Shown: positions 36,468 to 44,559 of the stretch, in pieces
How positions within the stretch are numbered: position 1 is the first letter of the stretch
Layout: each line of letters opens with the position of its first letter
NCBI RefSeq assembly: GCF_026619435.1
Contig: NZ_JAOVZQ010000001.1
Coordinates: forward strand, 1,867,501 to 1,931,500
DNA: 64,000 nt
DNA from: Hoeflea ulvae
Lineage (GTDB): Bacteria; Pseudomonadota; Alphaproteobacteria; Rhizobiales; Rhizobiaceae
Reading direction: 5' to 3'
Translations under genes and position numbers: made by a program
The notes under the pieces: model-generated
Told to the model about the DNA's origin: nothing
What the model saw: only the letters and a program-made list of their open reading frames with translations
Databases searched by the model: none

Positions 36468-37532
36468 ATGAGCAAACCGAATCCGACAACAAGTTCCATT
36501 GGCCCCCGTGTCGCCACGGCGATGTATCAGATGGGTATCAACGGTTTGCCGAGGAATTATGAACTTGTCTATGAAGCCTATTCCGGCACCAATCCGGAAC
36601 TGACCAGGGAGTTTGTCGCAATCGGAAAGACGAAATCCCAGCGCGCGCTGGATGAGCTGGGCAAGAAATACCTGCCGCATCATCACGAAGAGACAGTGGT
36701 CGCCAAGACCAGTGATCTCATGCAGGCCCAGATGGGCACGCTGATGGATCTTCTCGAGCAGGAGAAGCTGTCTCTGTCCGATTACAGCAAGATCATCGAC
36801 GAGGCGTCGCGCAGTTTTGCCGCCGCGGCCAAGGACGATCTCGAGGCGCTGGCCCGCTCGGCGCAGGCGCTCACCCAGGCCACCGAACACCAGGCCACCA
36901 AGAGCGAGGCGCTGGGGAAGGTGGCGGCAAGGCAGGCAGCCGAGCTCGAGGAGATAAAGTCGGATTTCGACAAGTCCGAACGGCTGAAATTCGTCGATTC
37001 GCAGACCGGTCTCGCCAATCGCCGCGCCTTCAACAAGGCGACGGCGGGGATCTATGCCAATCCGGGCCAGCCGGTGCTGTGCGGTCTCGCCTATGCCCAG
37101 ATCGATGATTTCCGACGCTTTGGCGAAGCCGGCGACAAGGGCCTTGGCGATCTGGCAATCCGCCATATCGGCTGCCTGCTCAATGCCGGCAACAAGACCC
37201 GGGAATTTGTCACCCATCTCGACGGCAACCGCTTCGCGGTCCTGATCAAGTCCGGCACTGACAGCGAAGTCATGCGCGTGGTCGACGGTCTTCGCGCCGC
37301 AGCCCAGTCCCGGCCGATGGTCCACCCCAAGACCGGCGCCCCTCTCGGCCACCCGACCCTGTCGATCGGCGTGGCCATGTCTGCGGTCACCAGCAGTTTC
37401 GGCCAGTTGTCCGCCTATGCGGAAAACGCCGTCACGGCCTCCACAAAGGAGGGAGGCAACCGCACCACGCTCTATTCCAACACCGCACATGCGGAGTCTG
37501 CCAAGGGCTGGATCATCTACCAGGCTAAATGA
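36468..37532 (+). CDS. Degenerate GGDEF-domain protein, copy B
   Basis: A 354-residue paralogue of the preceding gene, with the same N-terminal domain (MYQMGINGLPRNYELVYEAYSG) and a GGDEF fold whose catalytic motif reads LDGNRF. The start at 36468 aligns with copy A (MSKPNPTTSSIG against MNKQKTAATSIG); a GTG at 36453 and ATG at 36456 also lie in frame. Divergence between the copies is highest at 115-160 and at 280-300, while the YQMGI, LPRNYEL, HHHEE and LDGNRF parts are kept. Output unknown. Confidence 0.85.
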   Translation: MSKPNPTTSSIGPRVATAMYQMGINGLPRNYELVYEAYSGTNPELTREFVAIGKTKSQRALDELGKKYLPHHHEETVVAKTSDLMQAQMGTLMDLLEQEKLSLSDYSKIIDEASRSFAAAAKDDLEALARSAQALTQATEHQATKSEALGKVAARQAAELEEIKSDFDKSERLKFVDSQTGLANRRAFNKATAGIYANPGQPVLCGLAYAQIDDFRRFGEAGDKGLGDLAIRHIGCLLNAGNKTREFVTHLDGNRFAVLIKSGTDSEVMRVVDGLRAAAQSRPMVHPKTGAPLGHPTLSIGVAMSAVTSSFGQLSAYAENAVTASTKEGGNRTTLYSNTAHAESAKGWIIYQAK

Positions 37533-37758
37533 AACCTGCCGCCCGACCCACCTGCGCAGCACGGCCGCAGGGTCCGCAGCCAGCCCGGGCACCGGGGCCG
37601 CCCTGCCGTGGCGCAACCGCTGCGGCACAGCGGCGCAGCTTTTCCCCCGGCGCTGCAAAGCTGCGTCTCGGAAATTGACGTTTACGTAAAAATCCCCTAG
37701 CCATGATCCCGGTCCAGAACATGCCTTTGCAGGCAGGCGAAAACAGGGAGTGGAAGAC

Positions 37759-39540
37759 ATGTATCGTGCGCCGGTTGGGGAAATTGCTCACACGCTCAAA
37801 TCCGTTGCGGGTCTTGGCAAGGCGCTCGAACAAGACCGGTTCGGCGATCTCGGCGAGGACCTGGTCGACGCCATTCTGGCCGAAGCCGGCCGCTTTGCCT
37901 CCGACGAGATCGCGCCGCTCAACGAGATTGGCGACACCCATGGCGCGGTGCTGGCCGATGGCGCGGTCACCACGCCGCCGGGCTGGAAAGAGCTGTACCA
38001 GAGCTGGATCGCCGGCGGCTGGAACGGGCTGACCGGCCCGGAAGAGTTCGGCGGCCAGGGCCTGCCGATGCTGCTGTCGGTAGCCACGCTGGAAATGTGG
38101 AACTCCGGTTCGCTGGCCTTCGGCATCGGCCCGACCCTGACCATGGGCGCCATCGAAGCGCTCGACAAGCACGCCTCCGATGATCTCAAGGCCAAATATC
38201 TCGAAAAACTGGTGACCGGCGAATGGATGGGGACCATGAACCTCACCGAGCCGCAGGCCGGCTCCGATCTCAATGCGCTGCGCGCCCGCGCCGAACCGGT
38301 GGGCGACGGCAGCTACAGGATTTTTGGCCAGAAGATCTACATCACCTATGGCGAGCATGATTTCACCGACAACATCGTTCACCTGGTGCTGGCGCGGCTG
38401 CCCGATGCGCCGGCCGGCACCCGCGGCATCTCGCTGTTCCTGGTGCCGAAATTCTTCGTCGGTGACGACGGCGCGCTGGGCGAGCGCAATGATGTGTTCT
38501 GCTCCGGTCTCGAGCACAAGCTCGGCATTCATGCCTCGCCGACCTGCACCATGATCTATGGCGACGGCAAGTTCGGCGATCAGCCCGGCGCCATCGGCTG
38601 GTTGATCGGGGAGGAAAACCGCGGTCTCGCCTGCATGTTCACGATGATGAACAATGCTCGTCTCGCCGTCGGCATGCAGGGCGTGGCGGTTGCCGAAACC
38701 GCCTATCAGAAGGCGCTGGCCTATGCCAATGAGCGCACCCAGGGCCGCGCACCCGGTTACAAGGGCGAGGGCATGAGCCCGATCGTCCAGCATCCCGATG
38801 TCGCCCGCATGCTGATGACCATGAAGGCGCTGACCCAAGGCGCGCGCGCCATCTGCTATTCCTGCGCCGAGGCGCTCGACATGGCCCGCGTCACCGAAGG
38901 CGACGCGGCCAGGGCCTGGGCCGAACGCGCCAGCCTGATCACCCCGATCGCCAAGGCCTTTTCCACCGATATCGGCATGGAAGTCGCCTCCCTCGGCGTC
39001 CAGGTGCATGGCGGCATGGGTTTCATCGAGGAGACGGGTGCTGCCCGGCTGCTGCGCGATGCCCGCATTGCCCCGATCTATGAGGGCACCAACGGCATCC
39101 AGGCGATCGATCTGGTGATGCGCAAGCTGCCCTTGTCCGGCGGCGCCGCCGTCATCAATCTCATCGCCGATTTCAAGCATGACGCCGAAGCCCTGCGCGC
39201 TTCCAATTCACCCGCGCTCGACGGCGTTGCCGATCATCTCGACCAGGCCATCGCCGATCTCGAATCCGCCACCTCCTATATGCAGGCAGCGATTTCGGAC
39301 GACCGCAAGACCGATGCGCTGTCGGGCGCCACGCCCTATCTCCGGCTGTTCGGCCTTACCGCCACCACCGCCATGCTGGCGCGCGGCGCGCTGGCGGATA
39401 CTGACGCGCCGGAAGCCGCAGGCCGTGCCGCTCTGGCCCGCTTTGCAGCCGCCACACTGGCGCCCGAGAGCAGGGGCCTTGCAGCCATTGCCACCGCCGG
39501 CGTCGCCAGCCTCTCCGACGCCGCTGCCGCACTCGCCTGA
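37759..39540 (+). CDS. Acyl-CoA dehydrogenase, long form
   Basis: A 593-residue flavoenzyme with an N-terminal helical region (MYRAPV start, DAILAEAGRFASDEIAPLN), the middle beta domain (MNLTEPQAGSDL, FCSGLEHKLGIHAS), the helical domain (VHGGMGFIEETGAARLLRDARI) with catalytic Glu in APIYEGTNGIQ, and an extra C-terminal domain of about 110 residues. It removes two hydrogens from acyl-CoA and passes electrons to ETF. Exact chain-length preference cannot be told. An enoyl-CoA hydratase follows at 43 bp, so the two form a beta-oxidation pair. The ATG at 37759 after GGGAG is preferred over GTG at 37750. Confidence 0.94.
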   Translation: MYRAPVGEIAHTLKSVAGLGKALEQDRFGDLGEDLVDAILAEAGRFASDEIAPLNEIGDTHGAVLADGAVTTPPGWKELYQSWIAGGWNGLTGPEEFGGQGLPMLLSVATLEMWNSGSLAFGIGPTLTMGAIEALDKHASDDLKAKYLEKLVTGEWMGTMNLTEPQAGSDLNALRARAEPVGDGSYRIFGQKIYITYGEHDFTDNIVHLVLARLPDAPAGTRGISLFLVPKFFVGDDGALGERNDVFCSGLEHKLGIHASPTCTMIYGDGKFGDQPGAIGWLIGEENRGLACMFTMMNNARLAVGMQGVAVAETAYQKALAYANERTQGRAPGYKGEGMSPIVQHPDVARMLMTMKALTQGARAICYSCAEALDMARVTEGDAARAWAERASLITPIAKAFSTDIGMEVASLGVQVHGGMGFIEETGAARLLRDARIAPIYEGTNGIQAIDLVMRKLPLSGGAAVINLIADFKHDAEALRASNSPALDGVADHLDQAIADLESATSYMQAAISDDRKTDALSGATPYLRLFGLTATTAMLARGALADTDAPEAAGRAALARFAAATLAPESRGLAAIATAGVASLSDAAAALA

Positions 39541-39583
39541 TATCCTCCCGGCCTCTGGCCGGCGCCATTGCAAGGGAACAGCC

Positions 39584-40342
39584 ATGACCGACCATATCCT
39601 GACCCAACGCGCCGGCGAGACCGGCGCCGTCAATGTCATCCGCTTCAACCGGCCTGACAAGAAGAACGCCATCACCCGCGCCATGTATTCGACCATGGCC
39701 CGGGCGCTGATCGAGGGCGACCGCGACGAGACTGTCCGCGTCCATGTCATGCTCGGCACGCCGGGCGCATTCACCTCCGGCAACGACATGCAGGATTTCA
39801 TGGCCGTTGCCATGGGCGGCTCGATGGGCACCGAAGTGCTCGATTTCCTTGCCAGCCTGGCAACTGCGAAAAAGCCGATCGTGTCGGGCGTCGATGGTCT
39901 GGCCATCGGCGTCGGCACCACCATCCACATGCATTGCGACCTGACCTTCGCCACGCCCGACTCGCGCTTCCACACCCCCTTTGTCGATCTTGCGCTGGTG
40001 CCCGAAGCCGGCTCCAGCCTGCTTGCGCCCGCCGTCATGGGCCAGCAGAAGGCCTTTGCGCTGCTTGCCGCCGGCATTCCGTTCTCGGGCGAGGAAGCCG
40101 AGCGCGCCGGTCTGATCTACAAGGTGGTAAGTTCACAAGAGTTGGAACCGGCTGTGATGGCCGCTGCCGAACATCTGGCCGCCAAGCCGCCCAAGGCGCT
40201 GGCGATTTCGCGGCGCCTGATCAAGCCCGACCCGGAACCGGTGATCGCCCGCATGCGCGAAGAGGCCGAGCTGTTTTCCAGCCAGCTCAAGAGCGCCGAG
40301 GCGCTGGCCGCCTTCCAGGCCTTCATGGCGCGCAAGAAATAG
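39584..40342 (+). CDS. Enoyl-CoA hydratase/isomerase family protein
   Basis: A 252-residue crotonase-fold enzyme that hydrates trans-enoyl-CoA or isomerises it. FNRPDKKNAIT, the oxyanion-hole loops FTSGNDMQDF and VDGLAIGVGTTIHMHCD, and PKALAISRRLIK are present. It follows the acyl-CoA dehydrogenase with AAGGGA as ribosome binding site. The frame runs on upstream as far as 39179 inside the dehydrogenase gene, but this part has no crotonase sequence, so the start at 39584 is clear. Usual hydratase Glu positions are partly replaced, so the exact reaction is not fixed. Confidence 0.92.
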   Translation: MTDHILTQRAGETGAVNVIRFNRPDKKNAITRAMYSTMARALIEGDRDETVRVHVMLGTPGAFTSGNDMQDFMAVAMGGSMGTEVLDFLASLATAKKPIVSGVDGLAIGVGTTIHMHCDLTFATPDSRFHTPFVDLALVPEAGSSLLAPAVMGQQKAFALLAAGIPFSGEEAERAGLIYKVVSSQELEPAVMAAAEHLAAKPPKALAISRRLIKPDPEPVIARMREEAELFSSQLKSAEALAAFQAFMARKK

Positions 40343-40512
40343 AGCCGTTTATCTGAATCAAGGCCGGTTGTGGCCCGGGTCGCTTGAGCCGGGAAAACAC
40401 CGCATTCACGGTGCCGGGCATCGTGCGGGGATTTTGACGCTACAGGCTCCCAGCCGGATCACGCATTTCCTGCGCTTACTCGATTCCATGTGAAGATCGA
40501 AGAATTGGGGGA

Positions 40513-40536
40513 GGCCCGGCTCTTGCGAGCCGGGCC
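40513..40536. terminator. GC-rich hairpin, possible terminator
   Basis: A perfect 10-bp stem (40513-40522 with 40527-40536) and a four-base loop, 39 bp beyond the stop of the small secreted-protein gene. No T tract follows on either strand, so it may be a processing or weak termination site. Confidence 0.45.
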
Positions 40537-40574
40537 GCAGCACCTGGACCCGAAAACGGGGCGCTGCGCTTGAT

Positions 40575-40862
40575 CTATTCGCTGCTGCAGGAAATCTGGC
40601 AGACATCGTTTCCGGCCGAGAGCGTCGCATTGCCCTCCATGGTGGAGATGTCCACCCCGATCGACCAGTTGCAACCGGTCGGCACCGAGCCGGCGCCGGA
40701 GCCGGTCATGGTGCAGCTCAGTGTCCGCCCGTTGTCGCCATTTTCAAAGATCAGCTTGCTCTGGTCCATGCCCTGAAACGCAAGGCTGATCGTGTCGGCG
40801 AATGCCGGTGCAGTAAAGGTAAAGACCAGTGCGGCAGCCGCCGCGAGTGTCAGTTTTGTCAT
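40575..40862 (-). CDS. Small exported protein, unknown
   Basis: A 95-residue protein with a clear signal peptide (residues 1-22, cleaved after AFA) and a mature part of about 73 residues that holds four cysteines, likely two disulfides, and reads like a small beta protein (TISLAFQGMDQSKLIFENGDNGRTLSC). It starts at ATG 40862 after GGGAG; a second ATG is at 40871. The mature part shows no named domain. AT-rich DNA with a TATAG/TTACA-like region lies just upstream. It forms the left border of the repeat-rich region. Confidence 0.7.
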   Translation of the reverse strand: MTKLTLAAAAALVFTFTAPAFADTISLAFQGMDQSKLIFENGDNGRTLSCTMTGSGAGSVPTGCNWSIGVDISTMEGNATLSAGNDVCQISCSSE

Positions 40863-41241
40863 CGGATGCATCTCCCTGGTTGCGGTGAAAACTATAGCAT
40901 TACGTGTATTACAATATGAAAACTCCTATAAGTTGTCAAATCCGGCCCGGTTGCAGACAGCACCATGCCGCCGCAACCATCGTCCCCGACGCTTGTTCTG
41001 GCGGCCGCGCAACGGCCAGCAGGTGTGCGTCCGCGAGCCGGGAAATCAAAGACGGCAACATCAAGAGCCGCTCACCGCGTCGCCGCACGGTGAGCAACTC
41101 CGGGATCAAGCCCGGGGTGGAGACGCAAGCCATCGTAGTCCTGTGACTGCCGTCATCCACGGCCCTGTGGCGAGGATCTATTGGCCTTTGACGAAATGAG
41201 AGTCTCGCAGATGCCCGGGACAGGCCCGAGTGAGCAAGGTT

Positions 41242-41290
41242 GGGGACACTTTACTTTTTCGCGCAGCGCACGAAAAAGTAAAGTGTCCCC
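41242..41290. repeat. 20-bp perfect inverted repeat (REP-like palindrome)
   Basis: The arm 41242-41261 and its exact reverse complement at 41271-41290 are separated by nine bases. The arms read GGGGACACTTTACTTTTTCG, which is a sequence type often found beside RAYT (REP-associated tyrosine transposase) genes. No such gene is present here, so this may be an orphan unit. As a hairpin it could also terminate or stabilise RNA. Confidence 0.85.
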
Positions 41291-41896
41291 GAAGTTCTTC
41301 CCCGTCGCTGCCTCTGTCTCCCGCAAAAAAATCTCCCAAAATTTTCCACACCTTTTCACCCCGTGCCAAACTGGCCTGACCTTCCGTTCGAACGGATGGC
41401 CGGAGCTGACGGAGTTCTGGCCGGCGGAAGGCGGTGAGTTCTGGCGCGCGGGCACCGTACCTGCGGGCCGGAAGCTCGGCGATCGGGAACACCCCGGCGG
41501 GAACCTGCCGGAACCGGAGACTGCTGGTCCGCACCAGCACCGGCGGCGTCATCTGACGCCGGTCCTGACAAGGCCTGGTCATGGCTGGACGGTATTGAGG
41601 CCGGGAGCAGATCGGGCATGGGCGGGTTCGGCTGGCGGTTCAGCCGAACGAGACGAACCGCCCGGGACTGCGTGACCGGATCGCAAAGAAGGAGGCCCAT
41701 TTGCGCCCGGAAGGCGCATCTGTCCCTCACCGGTGGGGCGCGGGTGATCGCGCCAAGCCACATCTTCTTGACCACCACGGGCACGTCGCCCGCGCCCCAC
41801 GAGTCCGGATGTTTCCGGATCACAGGACTGCCTCAAGCCGCCGGCGAAGTGTTTCGCGCGCGGGGTTTTGGTGTGGCTGCTGGCGCTCCCCCTCAC

Positions 41897-42066
41897 CTGC
41901 AATTTCTAGCACTTAGCTAACGCTAAGATGCTGAAATTGCTTCCTCTCCCACGAGGGGCGAGGAGAGGGTGGCGCGAGTTCTGCGATTCTACCTCTCCCC
42001 TTGTGGGAGAGGATATAAAATCGCGATCTTAGCGCAGCTAAGTCGCAGATTTTGTCGGTGAGGGGG
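41897..42066. repeat. Composite intergenic repeat with four hairpins
   Basis: Four successive imperfect palindromes: 41901-41916 with 41923-41938, 41943-41968, 41992-42012 (CCTCTCCC/GGGAGAGG) and about 42022-42050 around CTTAGCGCAGCTAAG. Blocks with CCTCTCCC...GGGAGAGG and AGGGGG at the end are common in rhizobial intergenic DNA. It ends 25 bp before the methyltransferase gene's stop. Confidence 0.65.
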
Positions 42067-42090
42067 CCCGGCAAACCCCGTCTCCAGCCC

Positions 42091-43350
42091 CTACCTTTTC
42101 GGCCGCTCCAAGAGCGCCACCACTTCCACATGGCTGGACCACAAGAACTGGTCGATCGGCGTCACCGACAGCGCCTTGTAGCCGCCCTTGATCAGGATCT
42201 CGAGATCGCGGGCGAGTGTCGTCGGGTTGCAGGAGACCGCGGCGATGCGCTTGACGGTCGAACGCGCTATGTCGCCCACCTGCACCTCGGCGCCGGCGCG
42301 CGGCGGGTCGAACACCAGGCCCTGATAGGCCTTCAGCTCGGCCAGCATCAGCGGCCGGCGGAACAGATCGCGCTTTTCCACCGTCACCGGTTTGAGCCCG
42401 TGCGCCCGCCGCGCCGCCCGGTCGAGCGCATTGAGCGCCGGGCCGTCGGCTTCCACCGCATGCACATGGCTGTTTTGCGCCAGCCTCAGCGCGAAGGTGC
42501 CTGAGCCGGAAAACAGGTCCACCACCCGCTTGGATTTGCCAAGATGCCCGCAGACCAGATCGCCCATCACCAGTTCGGCCGCGTTGGAGGCCTGGACAAA
42601 ACCGCCCGGCGGCGGATTGACCACCACGGACCCGAAATTGAGCTCCGGCGGCTGTTTCTCGATCAGGATCTCGTCGTTGAAGCTCAGCCGCGCCACGCTC
42701 GGTTCGGCCCGCGTCGCCGAAATGATCCTCAGCCGCTCGGGCTCCTTGAGCTTGAACGGCGCGTCGATGGCGATATCAAGCCCCGGCAGCGCATCGAGCA
42801 CCGAGAAGCGGAACGCCTCCTTGCCCACGGCCACCGTGGTCGCCAGCCGGCGCAACTCGGGAAGCGCCTGGTTGATCCGCGGCGAGGCGATCACGCAGGT
42901 CTCGATCTTGACGATCTGATGGCTCGACGCCTTGTTGAAGCCCAGGATCGCGCCCTTGTCGGTGCGCCGCGCGGCAAACACCACCCGCCGCCGTGTGCCC
43001 GGCGCGGTGCTTACCAGCGCGCCGACCTTGGCGTCGATATTGCGGCTTTCAAGCGCTGCCACCACCAGGCCGCGCTTCCAGGCGCGATAGGCCTCATCGG
43101 CCTGGTGCTGCAGCGCGCAGCCGCCGCATCCGGCATTCTCGAAGTCAGGCCCGAAATGCGGGCAGGGCGGCGTCACCCGGTCGGGCGAGGGCTCGAGCAC
43201 CGCCATCAGCGTGGCGCGGCCCTTGTCCATGGCCACATTGACCACATCGCCGGGCAGCGTGAACGGCACGAAAACCTGGCCTGCCGGGGTGTCGGCAATG
43301 CCGTCGCCCTGTCCGCCGAGCCGGGTGATTTCAAGTGTCTGAGCGCTCAT
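42091..43350 (-). CDS. RNA (uracil-5-)-methyltransferase, RlmD/TrmA family
   Basis: A 419-residue enzyme. An N-terminal TRAM-like barrel (1-60), a [4Fe-4S] ligand set (PPCPHFG and CGGC near residues 72-95), the SAM-binding VVDLFSGSGTFAL and the catalytic Cys in AVSCNPTTLARD (about 369) show an m5U methyltransferase. Relatives methylate 23S rRNA (RlmC/RlmD) or tRNA; which target applies is not known. Its ATG overlaps the TlyA stop by four bases (ATGA), so the two are co-translated. Confidence 0.9.
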   Translation of the reverse strand: MSAQTLEITRLGGQGDGIADTPAGQVFVPFTLPGDVVNVAMDKGRATLMAVLEPSPDRVTPPCPHFGPDFENAGCGGCALQHQADEAYRAWKRGLVVAALESRNIDAKVGALVSTAPGTRRRVVFAARRTDKGAILGFNKASSHQIVKIETCVIASPRINQALPELRRLATTVAVGKEAFRFSVLDALPGLDIAIDAPFKLKEPERLRIISATRAEPSVARLSFNDEILIEKQPPELNFGSVVVNPPPGGFVQASNAAELVMGDLVCGHLGKSKRVVDLFSGSGTFALRLAQNSHVHAVEADGPALNALDRAARRAHGLKPVTVEKRDLFRRPLMLAELKAYQGLVFDPPRAGAEVQVGDIARSTVKRIAAVSCNPTTLARDLEILIKGGYKALSVTPIDQFLWSSHVEVVALLERPKR

Positions 43351-44114
43351 GATTTGACGCCTCCTATGAGAAATTCGTGGTTGCCGTCGCTGCCTTCGAT
43401 CGGCGAGGCGATCGGCCCGACAGCGCGCCAGCCGGGCAGCGCGTCGAGCCATGCGGCGAGATCATCGGCGATCACCGGCCCCTGGGCGGGATCCCTGAGC
43501 AGCCCGCCCTTGCCGATCGCCGCCCGCCCGGCCTCGAATTGCGGCTTGACCAGCAGCACCGCAAAGGCGCCGTTGGCTGCAAGGTCCAGCGCCGGCGGCA
43601 GGGCCAGCTTCAGCGAGATGAAGCTGACATCGGAGACAACCGCCCCGACCGCCCGGCCTTCGAGGTGATCGCGGCTGAGATCCCGGGCATTGAGCGCTTC
43701 GCGATTGCTGACCCGCGGGTCCGCGGCCAGCGACGGGTGCAGCTGATCATGGCCGACATCAACGGCAATGACATGGCTGGCGCCCGCTTCCAACAGCACC
43801 TGGGTGAAGCCCCCGGTCGAGGCGCCGATATCAAGGCCGACGCGTCCGGCGGTATCGAAGCCGAAGGCATCGAGCCCGGCCTTGAGCTTGAGTGCAGCGC
43901 GCGAGACATAATCACGCGCCGGATCGGACAGCGTGAATGTCGCCGAGGCCGATACCGCAGCGCCCGGCTTGGTCACGGATCTGCCGTCAACCAGCACCGC
44001 GCCGCGGGCAATCGCGTCGCGGGCCCGCGACCGGCTGTCATACAGGCCGAGCCGGACCAGCATCTGGTCCAGCCGGTCCCGGTCGGGCATGGCATGGGGC
44101 GAGGGGTGTGTCAT
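43347..44114 (-). CDS. TlyA-type RNA methyltransferase
   Basis: A 255-residue protein: an S4 RNA-binding domain (about 10-70, RLDQMLVRLGLYDSRSRARDAI) and a SAM-dependent FtsJ-like methyltransferase domain (GLDIGASTGGFTQVLLEAGA at 85-105, with VVSDVSFISL and LVKPQFEAG). TlyA enzymes 2'-O-methylate rRNA. The ATG at 44114 gives the standard start; 44090 is a shorter option. The end overlaps the next gene, and dxs lies upstream in the same orientation, an order that recurs in rhizobia. Confidence 0.9.
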   Translation of the reverse strand: MTHPSPHAMPDRDRLDQMLVRLGLYDSRSRARDAIARGAVLVDGRSVTKPGAAVSASATFTLSDPARDYVSRAALKLKAGLDAFGFDTAGRVGLDIGASTGGFTQVLLEAGASHVIAVDVGHDQLHPSLAADPRVSNREALNARDLSRDHLEGRAVGAVVSDVSFISLKLALPPALDLAANGAFAVLLVKPQFEAGRAAIGKGGLLRDPAQGPVIADDLAAWLDALPGWRAVGPIASPIEGSDGNHEFLIGGVKS

Positions 44115-44173
44115 GCGCCGTCTTCGCCCGGAAGGGCCGCGAGGGCAAGTGCTTTGTGCGCTGCCCCCCGGGC

Positions 44174-44464
44174 TCAATAGCGGATGAAGCTGCCATCGAC
44201 CTGGCGGCGCGGCGCCGGTTCGAAGCGATCGGGCGCGGCCACCCGCTGGCTCAGCGGCGGGTAGAGATGGCCGTTGGGGACAAGGTCGAGCCCGCCCCGG
44301 ATGTCGCCGAGCTTGGGCTGCAGCATGCGGATTGCAGCTTCCTCAATGCGCCGGTCATAGGTCGGTTGCGTGTCCGACAGCGCCACAGGCATCGCGCCGC
44401 AGATGCTCAGCACTGCCATTGCGATCACGCGCCTGTACCGATGTCCCGCCGATGTCCTGATCAT
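44174..44464 (-). CDS. Small exported or membrane-bound protein, unknown
   Basis: A 96-residue protein between dxs and tlyA. The N-terminus has Arg residues followed by a hydrophobic stretch (VIAMAVLSICGAMPVAL, residues 13-29) that could be a signal peptide; the mature part contains LVPNGHLYPPL, similar to small rhizobial proteins beside dxs. No domain is named. It is 59 bp from tlyA and 95 bp from dxs. Its start is taken at 44464. Confidence 0.6.
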   Translation of the reverse strand: MIRTSAGHRYRRVIAMAVLSICGAMPVALSDTQPTYDRRIEEAAIRMLQPKLGDIRGGLDLVPNGHLYPPLSQRVAAPDRFEPAPRRQVDGSFIRY

Positions 44465-44559
44465 TGCCGATCCGCCCTGTCATCCCTGTGGTCTCGAAAC
44501 AGACTAGCAGGCGGGTGTTTCGGAACGCCCAAGGGACGTGGTTAGGACAAGGCAAATGC

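Larger units (their letters stand above)
40863..42090. other. Gene-free, repeat-rich stretch
   Basis: A 1.23-kb region without any open frame that looks like a real protein; the frames seen lack ribosome sites and have odd composition. It holds several inverted repeats: 41070-41095 (8-bp arms GCTCACCG/CGGTGAGC), 41242-41290 (20-bp arms) and the composite block 41897-42066. The section 41290-41890 has no hairpin of note and may be decayed sequence. Confidence 0.7.

Noticed and set aside
39179..39583. An upstream extension of the enoyl-CoA hydratase frame
   Set aside because: It lies inside the acyl-CoA dehydrogenase gene in another frame and holds no crotonase sequence; the ATG at 39584 has a ribosome site.
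41181..41902. Open frames in the repeat region on both strands
   Set aside because: No ribosome binding sites, biased amino-acid composition and mutual overlap; treated as non-coding.
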